Shown here in pieces: positions 12,921 through 34,261 of a stretch of 64,000 bases of DNA (its first letter is position 1; every line of letters begins with the position of its first letter). The notes beneath the pieces were generated by a model that saw only the letters and a list, made by a program, of their open reading frames with translations, was not told the DNA's origin and ran no database searches. The stretch lies in the NCBI GenBank assembly GCA_020055645.1, contig CM034547.1:50842909-50906908 (forward strand), in the 5' to 3' direction. The position numbers were made by a program, and so were the translations under genes. This DNA comes from Tomocerus qinae. Taxonomy: Eukaryota; Arthropoda; Collembola; Entomobryomorpha; Tomoceridae.

Positions 12921-13146
12921 TCAAAGCAGAAAATGGGCCATAAAAATTTCAATTGTGTTTTCTATTAATTGTTAGCCTGATAGTATAAAATATTTAACTC
13001 CGCTTCTACCAAATTGAAACCTTTTAGCCATGAAGGTCACCAGTAAGGTACAGCAGTCTTTGATTCTGAGTAAAGAAAGCAAAGCATTTGACATGCTATC
13101 ATGTTTAAGTTAAATTAAGTCATTAAGTTAAATTAAATTATCGAAG

Positions 13147-14158
13147 CTAATAAAACAGTTCATACGGTGCTCCTATTCGGAATAAATATTTGGTCAGTGG
13201 CATTGACACAGAGAGATGAAGCTGCTGCATTAGCTGGTGATGAAGTCTAAAATACCGTTTCTCCAAACAAGACTTATAAATTATAGCTGTAACCATCAAA
13301 CCCTGTTTATGTAGGGTCACACAGAAGCTGTGTGCTTCTTCAGGGTTTTCTTCCGTGCAATAGGTATCTACCGATAGAAATACCTGGTTTCCTTTTCTAA
13401 CGTCTTTAACAATCCGTTTCTTTAAGTGAGCAGGAAATGTTAGTACGTCGTTTTGAAAATAGACCTCACCAAAAGGAAGCACAGTTTTTTTAGCTGGAAC
13501 CTTGATCGACTTCATGTAGCGATTCTGATGGTTAGGTATTACATCCCAGTAAGAATACATCATGACAATTACAAAAGAACTGGATATATCTAACCGAAAA
13601 GCTAAAAGAACACACTGAAGATGCCACAAAAACGAAAACAATAGAAATACAATCGAACAACAATTCGAAAGTTAGAAAATCATAGCTTTACTCTTTTTAG
13701 ACAATAAAATTGGCGCAATTATCAAATGCGAAAATCATTCCTACAATAATATTATTTGTGTTTCTATAGCATTTTATTTAGCAATTTAATCATATTAATT
13801 CCATGCCTTTGGGTTTTGATAGCTTCCAAAACTGTGTGTTCAAATGCAAGTGTCGATTCCATTCTCTCTGTGGTGTACACCGCGTCAGAGTGGTCGGTGG
13901 TCATTTCAATCCTCCTTTTTTATGCTGAAAATATTCGTTTTTAAGCTTGAGGATAAGAACTAGCAGGATGGACTTTTAAACCTTAACTCTTTTTCGTTAA
14001 GGTTACTTTTGCAGTCGCCTCTTACCGATGGAACAAATGAATCTGTAACCGATATATTTAAATCTGATTTGTCTCTGTCACATTTGAGGACAGGCTGGGG
14101 TTGGATTATAGTGCAACGATCCAATGCCCACTTAGGCGTATTCCTTAATTTGTTTGAT
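13147..14158 (-). CDS. Uncharacterised protein, C-terminal exons
   Basis: I do not recognise this protein. The last exon is 13614-13147 on the minus strand (156 codons including stop). It starts after a CTTCAG acceptor and encodes SYWDVIPNHQNRYMKSIKVP, then LTFPAHLKKRIVKDVRKGNQ and HSFCVTLHKQGLMVTAIIYK. The mix of hydrophobic strands and basic residues looks like a folded domain. An upstream exon ends at 14026 at a good donor (CCATCG then GTAAGAG) in matching phase and is open back to about 14158, but its 5' boundary is uncertain. A further open minus-strand stretch at about 14250-14465 (ending KKRQLN before GTACTT) may be another exon; I could not join it in phase. The gene is therefore incomplete at its 5' side. 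Confidence 0.45.
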
Positions 14159-15187
14159 CTTTGTTGGATTTTCGATTTTTATCTGTATTTTGCTTTCTTC
14201 CTGGACTTTCTAATTTTTTATAGTGGTTTATTAATAGTCTCCAAATCGTAAGTACGTTTAACTGTCGTTTTTTCATAGCGAGGTGATATTTCTCCTTTTT
14301 AATTGAACGTACAGATTCGCATGCAGCACTTATCGATGTCATCGACATGGCATTAGGAAATTCATGATTTGAACCGTTTTTCCCTCGGAGATGACAGTTT
14401 TGTGCATTATTTTGAATCGAGTTGAGTTCGCAGGAAAGACCAAAGACGACTTCTTGTTATCAGAATAACTACACCTACCGAAGTCGCTTTCATTATGATG
14501 CTGGACTGTGGTGTCTTTGTTACCCATATTTGTAACAACGGGGTTCTCTGTTTTTCCCTTTTCTTTTTGTTCATCAGCGATAGCATCATGGTTATCAGTA
14601 TCAGTTATCAGATAGATCGAAACTGATCTATGCACAAAGAAAAGCTTTCAATTTGCAGTGAATACATGTAGTCATTTCGGTACTATTTGGAGGAACTATA
14701 TTTTTACTTTTCCTTTTTATAACACAGATTCGACAATGATGCCGGGTAGCAGAACTGACTGGCTTGATATCAGGAAATGATAATTTTTGGTGGAAATTAT
14801 TCTATACCTTCAAATAGAGAGCTAGGCTGATGCATCATTCACTACCAGAATCCAGAGTTATGCTAAATGAATTCAGTAATTATAATAATAAAGGAAAGCA
14901 TTTTACATAGAAAACCATATCAGTGATGCTCTATGGAGCGACTATATGGTTTATGGGTATTGCATTTTGACTCCGTCAGGTAAAATTAAGAAACTCGTCG
15001 AATACGTATTTTGCACATGAACAAGAATGTTTATTAACAAAAATACCTTCATTTTCCTTAAGGTGATAATGATAACTGCTGGAAAGTATATGACAAATTC
15101 ATAGAAGGAGTCAAATGGAGTGAGTCATAAGCATGCATATAATATAGTCATATTATCATATCTCAATGCATCATAAAAGTACCCCAC
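14159..15187. other. Interval with possible upstream exons of the 13.1-kb gene
   Basis: Contains an open minus-strand stretch (about 14465-14252) reading Ser/Asn-rich then KEKYHLAMKKRQLN, and a separate open stretch with an ATG at 14635 reading TDTDNHDAIADEQKEKGK. Both could be exons of the gene at 13147-14158. The phases do not close, and I claim neither. 14640-15187 shows nothing recognisable. Confidence 0.35.
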
Positions 15188-15260
15188 TACTGTTGCGTTC
15201 ACGACAAATGACAAATCGTCCAAAAAAAACCGCAGTCAAAGTCTCTTCTGATTGGTGGAT

Positions 15261-15934
15261 AGATTTTGCTTTTAGCCAATAGGATTACAGATTTCTATGA
15301 CAAAATTTTATATGATTTCTATAATGTACCCCAAGGGGGGATATTTATTTATTTATTTGTTGGTACAATGCTGCTCATTATACTCCGAATAGCAATTTTA
15401 ACAAATGCACTTTATCTCTTGTATTTGACTACTTACTTTACTCCTCCTGTTTTCGACTGTTTTTTTGCAGTCAATATAATGTAATAGTCATAGGCCACTG
15501 CCATAGTGCAAATCATGTTTGTTGCTAGTTTCATGTCGTAAAATGTGTTTGATTAAACTGGTTAATAATGAATATATTTTACTTTCCACCATTTTATTGT
15601 ATCACTGTCATACAATAGTAGTCAGATGCAGATTTATAATGGTTCCATGCACTGATAAATATTACATCTACTGCAATAAACAGCCAAGAGCTAAAGTGTA
15701 TTGTCAGTATTGTTTTATGCTTGAGAGATTAGAGCTAACGTTGTTAGTGCCAATCATGTTTGTTGATATTTTCTTGTAGTAAAATAGGGTGCACTAAGTA
15801 TTTAGCTATTCTGAGTATAAAGAGCAGCATTGTACCAACAAATAAATAAATGTCCCCCCTTGGGGTACTTTATAGAAATCATATAAAATTTTGTCATAGA
15901 AATCTGTAATCCTATTGGCTAAAAGTAAAATCCA
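15261..15934. mobile_element. Foldback element inserted in the left terminal repeat of the outer element
   Basis: Arms of about 130 bp (15261-15392 and 15806-15934) are reverse complements. They share TTTTAGCCAATAGGATTACA, TTTATATGATTTCTATA, CCCCAAGGGGGG and GGTACAATGCTGCTC. The insertion splits the outer element's terminal repeat, which runs continuously from ...GGTGGATAGATTTT to AAGATGCCTCGAA at the right-hand copy near 21300. The loop contains a diverged direct repeat (about 15506-15550 and 15746-15790, CAATCATGTTTGTTG). No coding frame is recognised. Confidence 0.8.
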
Positions 15935-16606
15935 AGATGCCTCGAATTTGTTACTCTATAGTAACGCATTTGTTTAATATCAACTCCATTACAAGGTGAA
16001 GACATAGAGGGGGTTTCCCGGATTTTTGCACCCAATTTGAGATCTAGCTACGCAAATACTACATCGTTTGTTTTCTATAGTTTATTTTCAGCCACAAATA
16101 GTCAAAGTTAGCAATGACTTAATTAAGCATTTAGCACCACTAAATGCGAATGGGTACGAATGCTAAATATATGTCATTTGCATATCTTGACGTTTCTTTT
16201 AGTGATTTCAACGAAACCATGCAGAAACTCGGAGGACAGAGTGGATTTGTGTGTTGTAGTTATAACTTAAGGGATACTTCATTTGTATTTACATTGTACA
16301 GTTTAAATTTAAATAGGGTAATGCGATATGACGTCAATAATTATACCAAATAATCACTGTTTCATAAGACAACTTTAGGTGACATCAATCTACTTCGGTC
16401 AAGAGTAGGTTGGCAAAATATTCTTGAAGTTTGCATAGGAGATCAGTTTATTAACAATGAAGTAAATGTAAATATTTATGTCCTGCCGATTATGACCGTG
16501 GTTTGCGTGCGTGTGCGTGTAACGTTATCACAAAAAAAACACTTATTTCGTGCACGTGCATTCCAAATCCAACTACTCAAATTCTATATTTTCTGCTACC
16601 GCGAGT

Positions 16607-17164
16607 TAGAGAGTTGCACGGGCTCGGATTTCTCTTTCGGGTTTCGACCCGGCCCGGCCCGTACGGGTTTTGGCGGGTTCGGGCCACATTTAAAAAATGT
16701 TTACGGGCACGGGCGGGCTCGGGCTGATAGAAGATTGTTACGCGCGGGCTCGGGCGGGCTACATTAAATTGACGATGACCGCGGGGGCCCGTAATAGCCC
16801 GCTAATTAATTAAACTATATATATACCTATATATTCTCAATATACAGGTATATATTTTTGCGATAAAACTCCATATTTTTGATATATGTACATATTTTAC
16901 TATTTATTCATATCTTATACATATAAATATATATGTGTATGTATGTATGTATGTACATTTTTGACCCGCGGGCACCCGCGGGCCCCCACGGGCAGATTTC
17001 TCAAACTCATTACGGGCACGGGCGGGCTCGGGTTAGGCATGCAAAATATTTACGGGCACGGGCGGTCACGGGCTCAGTTGCTACGGGCACGGGCGGTCAC
17101 GGGCTCAGTTGCTACGGGCACGGGCGGTCACGGGCCGTAAAAAGTCAGCCCGTGCAACTCTCTA
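16607..17164. mobile_element. hAT-type MITE, GC-rich, with perfect 8-bp target-site duplication
   Basis: Terminal inverted repeats TAGAGAGTTGCACGGGCT (16607-16624) and its complement ending at 17164 are flanked by identical 8-bp CCGCGAGT copies (16599-16606 and 17165-17172). An 8-bp duplication and a TAGAG-type terminus are typical of hAT elements. The 558-bp body is far more GC-rich at its ends than the surrounding DNA, with GGGCACGGGC motifs, and has an AT-rich centre (16800-16950). It encodes nothing. The perfect duplication suggests a relatively recent insertion. Confidence 0.92.
17051..17135 (+). repeat. 31-bp GC-rich minisatellite inside the hAT-type MITE
   Basis: Two complete and one partial copy of a 31-bp unit beginning TACGGGCACGGGCGGTCACG, starting at 17051, 17082 and 17113. 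Degenerate copies of the same GGGCACGGGCGGGCTCGGGC motif occur in the left half of the element (16690-16770), so the array grew from a terminal motif. Confidence 0.85.
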
Positions 17165-17650
17165 CCGCGAGTAATACTATAGTAAATTGAATCATAGTTA
17201 TCGATCAACAGATATTAATATAATAATTGTAAAATATTTGTTCATTACGATTATGTTTGGCTCTGTAAAATTATTTGCACTCTTTTTATTACTTGTAAAT
17301 ATATATTGTGAATCCTAATTCTGTATTAGGTATGGTATGCAGGAGTGATTCCTAGGTCAGAAAATTTAATAACGAATCTTAAGTGAGGAGCCGTATAAAA
17401 GAACCTGGTATATCATAATGACCTCAAATAACAAATAAAAAATAAATTATTTACTATAGCCACAATTTTAAAAATATATGCAGGGTGTCTAAAATGAAAC
17501 ATACCAGTACTCACATATCAGCGAATAATCACTAGTTGTTTTTCAAAAAACAACTGCTAAATGTTTATCCTCATCAATTGTAACTCCAATAAATACATTG
17601 TTCATTTTAAGGTTACACTTTGGCCCTGCATAGCAACCACAGGGGACTAT

Positions 17651-18022
17651 CAAAATGCATGTTAAAAAATCTTTTACATCGACTATTATAACTTCCGGAG
17701 GATCAGTCTGATTTTTATGGAACCTACATTTTTGGAACCGTGGACTATCAAGGAACAAAAGTTACCATTCGGAATTTTGATATAGTTGCTTTAAATGGAC
17801 CAAAAACATCAACGTTTTATAAAAAACTAAAAATGACTCATTTTTTTGGGAATTTGATTTTTTTAAATGCATTTAAAACAACTATATCAAAATTCCGAAT
17901 GGTAACTTTTGTTCCTTGATAGTCCACGGTTCCAAAAATGTAGGTCCCATAAAAATCAGACTGATCCTCCGGAAGTTATAACAGTCGATGTAAAGATATT
18001 ATGATGAATTTTAAATGCATGG
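17651..18022. repeat. Palindromic element near the 5' end of the transposon
   Basis: Arms of about 140 bp (17651-17795 and 17876-18022) are nearly perfect reverse complements, sharing TTACATCGACT, CTTCCGGAGGATCAGTCTGA, CCGTGGACTATCAAGGAACA and GGAATTTTGATATAGTTG. A diverged single arm is present at about 21755-21895, so this is a dispersed family. Hairpin-forming; no coding content. Confidence 0.85.
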
Positions 18023-18754
18023 AGGTTGACCCGAATTGCTGATGATGGAATACCGAGGGCATAAGTCAATGCAATTCCAAAAATTAGTTTCTAGGAAACG
18101 GGGAAGTGTATTATATTATAAAGATTTCTATACTGACTTGTAGTAGCATTTCCACCTGTCGTCATTGGCAATGTTATTACAAATACTTTAGTACAAAATC
18201 TTTTTTGTTTGCATCTTGCTTCAATGCATTCATACTTGTAAGTTTAAGTTATAACCATGGTTGTTATAACTACTATCAAAGATGTCTATTGTCCATGTGA
18301 CATAAACGGCCATCAAGTACAAGCATTGACACCGTAGTCATAGTGATATAGTACTAACCAAAGTACTAACCAATAGATTTACAAATATTATACCATAAGA
18401 CGGCCGTTTATGCCGCATGGAATTCATTTTGTTATTGACTTGATAGCATCTTGTTTATCAATATTGCACTGCCAAAACTTCCCCTTGAGGTAGTGGAATG
18501 GCCGGGTAGGTTAACTATGGGGTTTCGGATGTGACAATTGACGGGTTAAATTTTGGAAATTATATTTTTTTCGTTAGCAACCAACGTAAACAGCGTCCTT
18601 AAATTGTGCGCTACCAAACAATGAATGCAGCAAATTGTCTATGGCTTTTACGAACGATACCTTTTGCGGATTAGTTTAAATCTAAAAAACTTATACTACA
18701 TATTGATAAAAAATCTTACATTTATTTTCTGAAAAATTTAAAGACAAAAGTGCA

Positions 18755-20881
18755 ATGAGTTCTCTATTGTGTTCCAGCGTCCTGATTAATCGTAATTGTC
18801 AGAGTAAGCGCAAATTAAATATCGTAAGTTGGAAAAACATTAGGGCAAAAGTACGCAGAAATCATGGCCTTCAGTACGTTGCCACAAACAGTCAACTTAA
18901 ACCTGCCATTGAACCACCGGTAGAAGTAAGTTTAACTTTATAAAACAAAAATTTCACTCCTTTGTAAAAATTAAAATTTTATTATAGAAGTTATAGCTAA
19001 TATTTTTCTTGATTTATTTCAGAATAGGCTGTGCAATCTAACTTGCAGGAAACCTGGATGTGGGCAACTGGTTGACAGATTTTTCACCATTTTTAACGAG
19101 TTCTGGTCTTATGGCTCCTATGATATTCAAACGTCTATTTTAACCCGGTTAGTCAAGAAAGTTATGGTATCTCAAAGAAAGGTTGACGCAAGTCAAAGCA
19201 GAAGATGTTCATCGTACAAGTACTATTTACCCACTGAGGAAGGCATCGAGTTACAAGTTTGCCAACGTACATTTTTACGAGTGTTTGCGATTAACAGAAG
19301 CCGTTTAGAACTGCTACAATCAAAAATATCGTCGGGGGTTGATGTTTTTTGACGACCGTGGTAGGCACGATAACAGGCCCTTTTAAGATTATCAGCAAAC
19401 ATTAAAGACTCAATGGCGTCTCATATTGATATGTTTCCAACTTATTTAAGTCACTACCAAAGACAGGTAAGCATAATCTTTCGGGTTTATTAAAAGTAAA
19501 ATTAAAATGTAATTCCATTTTCCCTTCTTAATACAGCATGGCGATCCCGTAAGAAAATATTTGAGCCGTGATCTGACCCTAGCAAAAATGTTTGAGCTGT
19601 ATATGGCTGGCTATGGAGTAGAAGCTGAACCGTGGTTTTGGGCCTACAAGCAAATTATTCGTGAGAAAGGACTGCAGATAGGTAGCCCGAAAACTGACAC
19701 GTGCTCAAAATGCGACGAGTTGAAAAATTAACATTGATTCGTTGTTACGGCAAGGCAATCAAGAGGAGCTTGAGCAACTGTATCTGGAACGAACAGAACA
19801 CCATGCAAATGCTAAGAATGGGTACGACGATTTAAAGAGGGATATGGAACAGGGAATGCGCGATGAGTTTTATGTGTCAATATCTGTTGACATGCAAGGG
19901 GTGAAAAAATATTCCGATAATATTAATGTTACTATTTTTTTAACAAAAAATTAATCCTACCTTTATATAGGTTCTTTTTGTAGCCCGGTTTTAACTAATC
20001 CGGAATATTACTACATGAGAAAGTTGGGTACTCACAATCTGGCTATCGTCAACGCATTCGGATTTTCGACAATGTGCGTGTGGCATTCAACGGAAGGGAA
20101 AAAGGCAGTTCGGAAGTTTCAAGCTGTTTATTGAAATATATACTAGAAACCTTTCAACCTCTACTACCGGAAGAAAAAAGGACACTGGTGATTTGGAGTG
20201 ACCGTTCAACCGGTCAAAACAATAATCAATATGTCCCTATTCTATTCAAATATTTGATTGAAGAAAATTACTTCACTACGGTAAAACTAAATTTGGTATT
20301 TGATATTTAGTTTTCCAAATAACTTGTTGTCAATCAAGTATTCATTTTTAATATTTTAAATGTAAAGGTGATACAGAAATTTTCTGACAACCGGACACAC
20401 TTTCTTGCCCGCAGATAGAGCATTTGCTTTAATTGAGAAAACCCGAAAAAAGTCTTTGATATTTGCCCCAGACGATTACATAGAAATTATTATAAGTGCA
20501 AATAAAGAAAAACCTAACCGCATACAGAGAATGGCAAGAGAAGACTTCAAAAACTTCACTATTCTGACGCCGTATTTCTCAAAGCCCAGAACTTTGAAAG
20601 TAACCGAAGTAAAATTAATTAAACTGGAAAGGGAGGCACCGAATGTGATCTTTTCAAAGTACGAGATAGACTCAGTCGTGTGGCAGACTCATCTGGTCAC
20701 TTCTCAGAGACCTATGGCTGGGTTGATATTAAATAATCTCTACCCTAATCCAATTCCTTTATCCGCGGCTTTATTAAAAGACTTAAGAACGCTACTACGG
20801 TGGGTTCCTCAAGAGCATCGTCACAATTGGCAGTTTTTGGAAGGGTATCCAGAATTAGGTAATGCTAATGAAGAGGATTAG
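18755..20881 (+). pseudogene. Decayed spliced transposase-like gene (IWSD...GQN family)
   Basis: Recognisable blocks are in family order: N-terminal exon 18755-18925 (ends PVE before GTAAGT); 19023-19350; FPTYLSHYQRQ near 19440; KYLSRDLTLAKMFELYMAGY then SPKTDTCSKCDEL (19541-19730), with a CxxCD pair; NAKNGYDDLKRDM; SVDMQG; NPEYYYMRKLGTHNLAIVNA; then TLVIWSDRSTGQNNNQY (about 20180-20230), the probable catalytic Asp region; then PADRAFALIEKTRK (20405 on) and a conserved C-terminus to the stop at 20881. Frame changes or stops near 19350, 19380, 19729 and 20090 break it, and DRS replaces the DSCGGQN usually seen in this group. It lies inside exact terminal repeats, so it is the element's own gene. 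I know this protein group from many animal genomes as uncharacterised, TE-associated proteins; the link to an RNase-H-like fold is inference. Confidence 0.8.
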
Positions 20882-21754
20882 CACACTGCACAACTGATGA
20901 TTGAGTTTCATATTATAATATTCAGGAAATTAATTTTAGGTTTCGTTTTATGTCGTCATTTTGTATTGCTAAGTACTATTGAGTTTAAAATTTTCATAAA
21001 AGTAGCTTTTTAGAGAAAATTGTAAAGTTTCAAATGTTTATGTGCCGATATTATACTAAATTCCAAGAATAAAGTGCATTTAATGGGTATGATACTAAAT
21101 CAACTACCCTGTGCTTAAATTATTTACATTTTATCCCAGAAAATTTGGTTACCAATACTACGCACTTTAATGTCAAAATTTGAGTTTAGATATACCAGGT
21201 TCTTTTATACGGCCCCTCAAGTATCCTTATTCGAAATCTACCAAATAACATTACAGCAAAAAAAAATATAATGATATAAAATTAATGTGTTACTAGAGTA
21301 ACAATTTCGAGGCATCTTGGTAAAATCTATCCACCAATCAGAAGAGACTTTGACTGCGGTTTTTTTTGGGCGATTTGTCATTTGTCGTGAACGCAACAGT
21401 ATACATGATTCGCTTGTTCAGATGTAGAACATTATTACCACAACTATACCAATAGAAACTAAAACTGCTAGGATTTATGATCGGGATGGAGTGAAATAAC
21501 TGCACAAAAGAGAGAATGGCCGAATTTGGACACAGACAAAGTAGTAGTAGTTAGTTAACTGTGACTGACGAGGGTTCCCGACCAACTGTGACTGGCGAGG
21601 GTTCACGACCAACTTAACTGGCGAGAAAGTCTCCGTCTCCTTGAGTATAAGGAGTCTCTGTGGGTGATTCTGAAAGTGGGAGGTTTATTAGAATATTAGA
21701 GACGTGATGTTAATGAGGTGGTAGAGTGGGTGGTGAGTAGCCTCCTCACACATT

Positions 21755-21895
21755 TAAAGCAACTATATCAAAAATCCAGAAACCACCTTTTGTTCCTGGA
21801 TAGTCCACAGTCCACGGTTCCAAAAATGCAGGTCCCATAAAAATCGGACTGACCTCCGGAAGAAATAGAAGCAGATGTAAAACATATTTTAACAT
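21755..21895. repeat. Single-arm copy of the palindromic repeat at 17651-18022
   Basis: AGCAACTATATCAAAAATCC, then a diverged TTTTGTTCCTGGATAGTCCA, GGTCCCATAAAAATCGGACT and ACCTCCGGAAG follow the same order as the right arm at 17876-18000, with about 10-15% divergence. No opposing arm is seen here, so it is a truncated copy. Confidence 0.75.
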
Positions 21896-22410
21896 GCATT
21901 GCTATACGTGTCAAGTAAAGTCATACCTTAATTTATTATATTATGTAATATGCAAATTACATACGCGCTTGCGCATTGCAACAAAAAACCACACGGTGGC
22001 AAAGAACGTGCATAAATGCGACATACATACAATCAGCTTTATTTATTGTGATGATGATGATTCCTTGACTTGTATCACACACTTCTTCATTAGTGGCGAA
22101 GAACATAAAATTGGTATAGGAATATTTAGGTATAGGAAAACTGAAAAGTGCTATTTGAATATAAATAGCATATAGCACTCGTTCATAAAGTATATTATGA
22201 TTGCTGTCACACGGGTAAGGCATAAAACCATTCCACAAAAACACTTGGTAGAATATAACATTAGAGAAGGCCTAGGATATTAATATTGATTGCATCATAT
22301 GTTTTCATTCCGCAAGCTTCCGCAGGTGAAACAATTTTTTTCGAAAATCTAATTTTTCCACCGATTTTTTTTCCATCCAAATATGTCGCGCGCTGCGCTA
22401 CCCTACTTAA

Positions 22411-23334
22411 TACACCGTGAGTCAGAACTATGTACACAAAGTCTAGGCCTTATAGCTCCTAAACGGAGGCTGCTACGGAAATGAGACGACCACCATTGGA
22501 AAGAGGGATAACCTAAAATTAAAATGGGCTATACGAATATTTTTTTTGAGGTGCATTTTGCAATTTAAAAATCAAAAAGTCGAAGGCCAAAATTCAATGT
22601 TAAATTTTCCAAATAAACATAAAATTATTTTTAATCAATTAAATCTATTCGTCAGTTTTCGGTGATTGTTTGCAACGATTTCCAAACGATTTGCAAGAGG
22701 AGTTCATTAAAAATATTTTGGGAAGAAAGAAGGGAATGATGAATGAAGGATTTCCCTTGAAAACGTCTTGAAGATTTCAGCTCGTTAAAACTGCGCATTT
22801 AAAGACGAGACAGAGACGTTCGTTTCAAAGGAAATCATTCATTTCCTTGAAATTCGAAAACAAAGTCATTTTCTCGTCAGTCTTTAAGGAATTTAAACGC
22901 TACATTGCAGGTGACACTCGCTGTCGATTCTTTATGTTGGTCTCTTTCGCTCCCAAAGGCCAATATGGTGTTTAACTCATGAGAAGGTAAAAAATTTAAG
23001 TAAAGTGGCCACTAAACTGCAAGAGGATTATCGCAAAAAAGTGTTAATGAATACCTCTTGCAATTCGGCTTGCAAATCGTTTGGAAGGCATCGCAAAAAG
23101 TCAACGAAAGACGGCGAACAAATTTAATAATTAAAGGGAATTTAACACTGAATTTTGGCCTTGGACTTCTTGATTTTTAATTTGCAAAACGCATATCAAT
23201 AAAAATATTCGTATAGCCCATTTTAATTTTAGGTTAACCCTCTCTTCAATGGTGGTAGTCTCATTTCCGTAGCAGCCTCCATTTAGGAGCTATAAGGCCT
23301 AGACTTTGTGTACATTGTTCTGGCTCACCCTGTA
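22411..23334. mobile_element. Mariner-like foldback element with TACAGGGTG-type ends
   Basis: Arms of roughly 290 bp (about 22411-22705 and 23050-23334) are imperfect reverse complements. They share GTCTAGGCCTTATAGCTCCT (right-arm complement), CCATTTTAATTTTAGGTTA-type sequence and GATTTTTAATTTGCAAAA. The outer ends are TACACCGTGAGTCAGAAC and the complement of TACAGGGTGAGCCAGAAC. The terminal TA on each side fits a TA duplication as used by Tc1/mariner elements. The middle (22705-23050) shows no transposase. Confidence 0.8.
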
Positions 23335-24425
23335 CATATAGGACAGTCCACAATGGTAAGTACCAAAATGGAATCGTTTTATGCCTTAGTTCCTTGATTG
23401 CTGTTATAATTCTGTATGAGTGACATGAACATTGCAATTTGCAATGGAGACAAATTACGATCATATATTATCATGTAAGTATATACACCATTATCTCTTA
23501 TTTTATTTATACAGAAATGACATGCCATACATGAAGAATAAATCTTTTTATCAGGAGGGACTTCGAATGCCTATATTATTATATATAGATTCCGAATGTT
23601 CAGTAGTATGTATAATAACAGTAATTAATAAGATGTTATAGAATAATATTATAAATACTGTTGTCTTTGTATATATAAATCATAACATAAAATTAGATGT
23701 ATAAGCGTGTAAGAATAATACATTTCAATATTAGATTGCAAAGGGTAATAATTAATACAGTATTTAACATTGATACCTAATTTGGGGAATGATAAGAAAA
23801 TTAGCCATACAATACAACATAAACAACACAACGTCACCAAAAAGTAAAGGGAATACAATAGATAATTAATTATTATCTGTAAGCTTGTAGTTTACTTTCT
23901 ACTGCTGAGTATAATGGGTGGTTTGTATTAAAACTAGTATTACATAGTAAATATAACATTCGTAATTCGTTCGGTTCGGACTGCTCTTTGTACTTGCGTT
24001 GCATTATTGATTTAAAAAAATATCATTCAATTTGGAATTGAATTATTGTTGACAATTAATTGAAAGTATGGTCATATAAATCTCAAAAAAAATTCTTTTA
24101 ATCATTTGTTGAGTTTGGCCCAGGACAAAAATTTTTGAGTAATGTCCTACTTTGTTACATCCCAATTTCAAAATACATATCTATTTCAAATAATTAACCG
24201 TTAATTTAATAAGTAGCAAAAAACAAAATTGTAATTACGAATAACTTGGCATTTAACTTTCCACCATTGCTCTTCCACCGAAACATTAAATACCATTGTG
24301 GGTCACATGATTTATTATGATGCAGAGCATTAATATCACATTACAATTTAACAAATATTATACACTATTCACAGCTTCCTAACAAAATCTCGAATGTAAT
24401 AACTAGACTGTCGAAATTGGCTAGA
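23335..24425. other. 3' flank of MELK
   Basis: AT-rich and without a credible gene. The last ~120 bp next to the MELK stop are its probable 3' UTR, with an AATAAA on the minus strand (24316-24311). I see nothing in the rest. Confidence 0.6.
24311..24316 (-). terminator. Probable MELK polyadenylation signal
   Basis: AATAAA on the minus strand, about 110 nt beyond the MELK stop codon at 24426-24428. It is the first canonical hexamer downstream of the gene. Assignment is by position only. Confidence 0.55.

Positions 24426-34261
<9,836 letters not shown>

Larger units (their letters stand above)
17385..21218 (+). mobile_element. 3.83-kb DNA transposon with 30-bp inverted repeats and 4-bp target duplication
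   Basis: The 5' end at 17385-17414 (GAGGAGCCGTATAAAAGAAC, then CTGGTATATC) matches the reverse complement of 21189-21218 at 29 of 30 positions. Both ends are flanked by AAGT (17381-17384 and 21219-21222). The element contains a spliced plus-strand transposase-like gene (18755-20881), now broken. An internal palindromic insertion lies at 17651-18022, and a short inverted repeat (about 18291-18421) lies in the 5' leader. The boundaries are exact and the element is inserted in the outer TA-flanked element. Confidence 0.88.
15190..21399. mobile_element. Outer TA-flanked inverted-repeat element hosting at least three nested insertions
   Basis: The left end (CTGTTGCGTTCACGACAAAT onward, 15190-15260, resuming 15941-15990) is the reverse complement of the right end (about 21290-21399). 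Both ends are flanked by TA (15188-15189 and 21400-21401), consistent with a TA target-site duplication. The left repeat is interrupted by the foldback at 15261-15934, and the interior by the hAT-type MITE at 16607-17164 and the 3.8-kb transposon at 17385-21218. With these removed, little remains of the outer element and no transposase of its own is seen. It therefore looks non-autonomous, or was gutted before or by the later insertions. Confidence 0.8.

Noticed and set aside
14009..14251. 80-codon plus-strand frame with a hydrophobic tail
   Set aside because: It is the complement of the probable minus-strand exon ending at 14026. The hydrophobic stretch comes from T-rich antisense sequence.
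17051..17135. CRISPR-like regular repeats
   Set aside because: The 31-bp units are directly adjacent with no unique spacers and lie inside a transposable element in an animal genome.
16886..17190. GC-rich open frames rich in Arg, Ala and Gly
   Set aside because: They are translations of the GGGCACGGGC minisatellite in the hAT-type MITE, not genes.
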